NCBI GenBank assembly: GCA_944326725.1
Contig: CALVFA010000011.1
Span: forward strand, 1 to 61,472
DNA from: an uncultured Elusimicrobiales bacterium
GTDB lineage: Bacteria; Elusimicrobiota; Elusimicrobia; Elusimicrobiales; Elusimicrobiaceae
DNA length: 61,472 nucleotides
Direction: 5' to 3'
Numbering within the stretch: the first letter of the stretch is position 1; each line of letters starts with the position of its first letter. A program made the position numbers and the translations under genes. The notes under the pieces were generated by a model. That model was not told where the DNA came from, did no database searches, and saw nothing but the letters and a program-made list of their open reading frames with translations. Shown piece after piece: positions 61,401 to 61,472 of the stretch.

Positions 61401-61472
61401 CCTGGTAATACGGGTTGTTGCGATAGAGCAGCGGTGCCACCCCGTACAAGTACGCACCTTTAAATCCATGCT
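58447..61472 (-). CDS. Very large MFS-like membrane protein (N-terminus outside window)
   Basis: More than 1000 residues. The frame is open to the right edge; the residues just before the first in-window TTG (GFKGAY) are coding-like, so the start lies outside. Layout: an N-terminal soluble region of over 350 aa, partly helical, partly beta, with no known domain I recognise. Then a first set of about six membrane spans (from LLYLFQQIYNNSLGKTM to the segment ISFPIFGVYALIVTLQTL), a cytoplasmic helical loop of about 130 aa, and a second set of about six spans (HAPAVAAITFGMTLASV to WYALAALAASWLLTLGM). A disordered tail of about 75 aa ends it. 6+6 spans with a central loop fit the MFS fold. Substrate unknown. 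Confidence 0.8.
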   Translation of the reverse strand, partial: HGFKGAYLYGVAPLLYRNNPYYQAYNQQQEERAQAVAAEKQALAQSQYFISNGKFNASAFEEALSARISSALVLSANGLGAWSDKLTQRSLIKKITRLVQNSYQSALAEAAQANETVAHLFAKHVMAGFAAQFGNNPSADVSSLKQNALQLLGLPFPAQNEGPVKNLISPEEVFRSDDNYPADGFKLTYINPQTNQEEVLPVVLSIDSQIKTRGYNRITFNEKFHAQLRDGNRTPATMSHFFMRFAGTSAEWNTFMDLVKQADLKEPFHIKLQHKPNRVFKANTVTLYEEDGRTALPVEVEIEKKYLPGEARLVLMRNGQFGVLRPFEEIASPLSDVYIRIPKHQIKNLVQILKNSKQVFPIQVSQTRNKAILLYLFQQIYNNSLGKTMGPIIHQDLGISSASATSLMMIINYVIPGLASFLNPVLRRMGEKRLSVLSGFMTSLSNFLPPLAGFYGLAHDHSAGDIAVAVIVTAFILRSAASVLQQVTSNMLVAANSGKIKEDAKKLSVQHKQITTQKTSWKDVVERIKAVWTHKTSPDAIRNLLMYNLSFVYKNLGTLLFLALPWLLNKAVFLLSGYNADFVYSISFPIFGVYALIVTLQTLRTNLRDAYSVPTIAKSQKALEQMVSEVLNAVYEAALDPETTFVEMHDLLDIGAGKLRERVTNLVEAERLEGAKKDNLPAIRAQILQQLQVQLKEEIEHGARFSVVPESAREQLAETLTTMLRMREQQKISTWEIFAHAPAVAAITFGMTLASVHEFTISSAFAMNLNQLIASGATANLLVAIALYIPLIAGRLGGNVLATRISSGTMYLFCNALSGLGTLIMLGSAGNVGMSVLGAAITSLGVGNYFSQMYDYVTKKNPQFQREISVILAITMALAGGLTVPASHLNAWFGGTNLDIWYALAALAASWLLTLGMMDNSTIVKFMKSTWNTLNEKLFRKSTGQNAAQEAPGAVTKDMLAMPWEEGFSLFSSRGGEENFHYKANSSNKKRHSLFSNKRIDQDPLPN

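Noticed and set aside
61449..61472. TTG at 61449 as the true start of the MFS-like protein
   Set aside because: The frame is open to the window edge with coding-like residues before it, so the gene is cut, not started, here.
1..61472. CRISPR arrays, insertion sequences, prophage or integrase genes
   Set aside because: None seen: no regularly spaced repeats, transposase, integrase or phage structural proteins.

Overview
The window looks like a contiguous stretch of chromosome from a fermentative, probably gut-associated bacterium. I infer Elusimicrobiota, without a database search. The pointers are a prepilin-type pseudopilin (GFTLIELLVVV leader), a fused IspD-IspF, a long PPi-dependent phosphofructokinase, a complete mannose-family PTS beside HPr kinase, many small SPase I or SPase II secreted proteins of no recognised family, and a tiny duplicated basic protein. 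Genes are dense, often overlapping by 1-17 bp, and most transcription units end in very regular GC hairpins with T-tracts. There is no sign of phage, IS elements, CRISPR or recent transfer.

Layout: 1-2937 (-) mutS-mutL, mutL cut by the left edge. 3195-3407 (+) tRNA-Tyr. 3420-4868 (-) two secreted proteins of unknown function. 5088-7697 (-) alaS. 7991-9772 (+) small membrane protein, DagK-type lipid kinase, membrane-anchored SNase. 9862-10410 (-) NUDIX. 10450-13947 (+) dnaE. 14146-15700 (+) PQ-loop-like protein and ankyrin lipoprotein. tRNA-Val. 16139-20103 (+) PPi-PFK, then a ROK kinase/manA pair. 20395-21372 (-) galE. tRNA-Ala. 21992-26202 (-) smc and a phosphoesterase. 26542 (+) small duplicated protein. 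26827-28715 (-) GT2 plus Stealth sugar-phosphate transferase, preceded by a 240-nt structured leader. 29243-37747 (+) hpf-hprK-rapZ-PTS IIA/IIB/IIC/IID-HPr-EI-lepA. 38054-43342 (-) PIN/TRAM-ispDF-lipoprotein-cysS-add. 43862-45173 (+) folD and a lipoprotein. 45434-46783 (-) pseudopilin and GDPD. 46953-55032 (-) secA-(unknown)-lnt-prfB-hemW-cofE-like-mscL. 55182-57187 (-) three small exported proteins. 57330-58370 (+) Nfu and PHP phosphoesterase. 58447-61472 (-) very large MFS-like protein, its N-terminus cut by the right edge.

How the genes work together: the 29-38 kb cluster holds both halves of sugar uptake and its control. EI and HPr pass phosphate to the mannose-type EIIA/B and the IIC/IID channel, HprK modifies HPr at Ser46, and ManA, the ROK kinase and PPi-PFK (16-20 kb) can feed the imported sugar phosphate into glycolysis. 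The rest is core housekeeping (repair, replication, segregation, secretion, translation, isoprenoids, folate) with lineage-specific exported proteins between.

Most interesting: (1) the structured leader before the GT2/Stealth pair, with two mutually exclusive pairings, one masking the Shine-Dalgarno, so a possible undescribed riboregulator; (2) recurrent extended -10 promoters (TGnTATAAT), several so close to the start codon, with no Shine-Dalgarno, that the mRNAs look leaderless; (3) the duplicated 74-aa protein; (4) the giant MFS-like protein; (5) a CofE-type ligase without visible F420 genes; (6) a FolD lacking the usual cyclohydrolase Gln.
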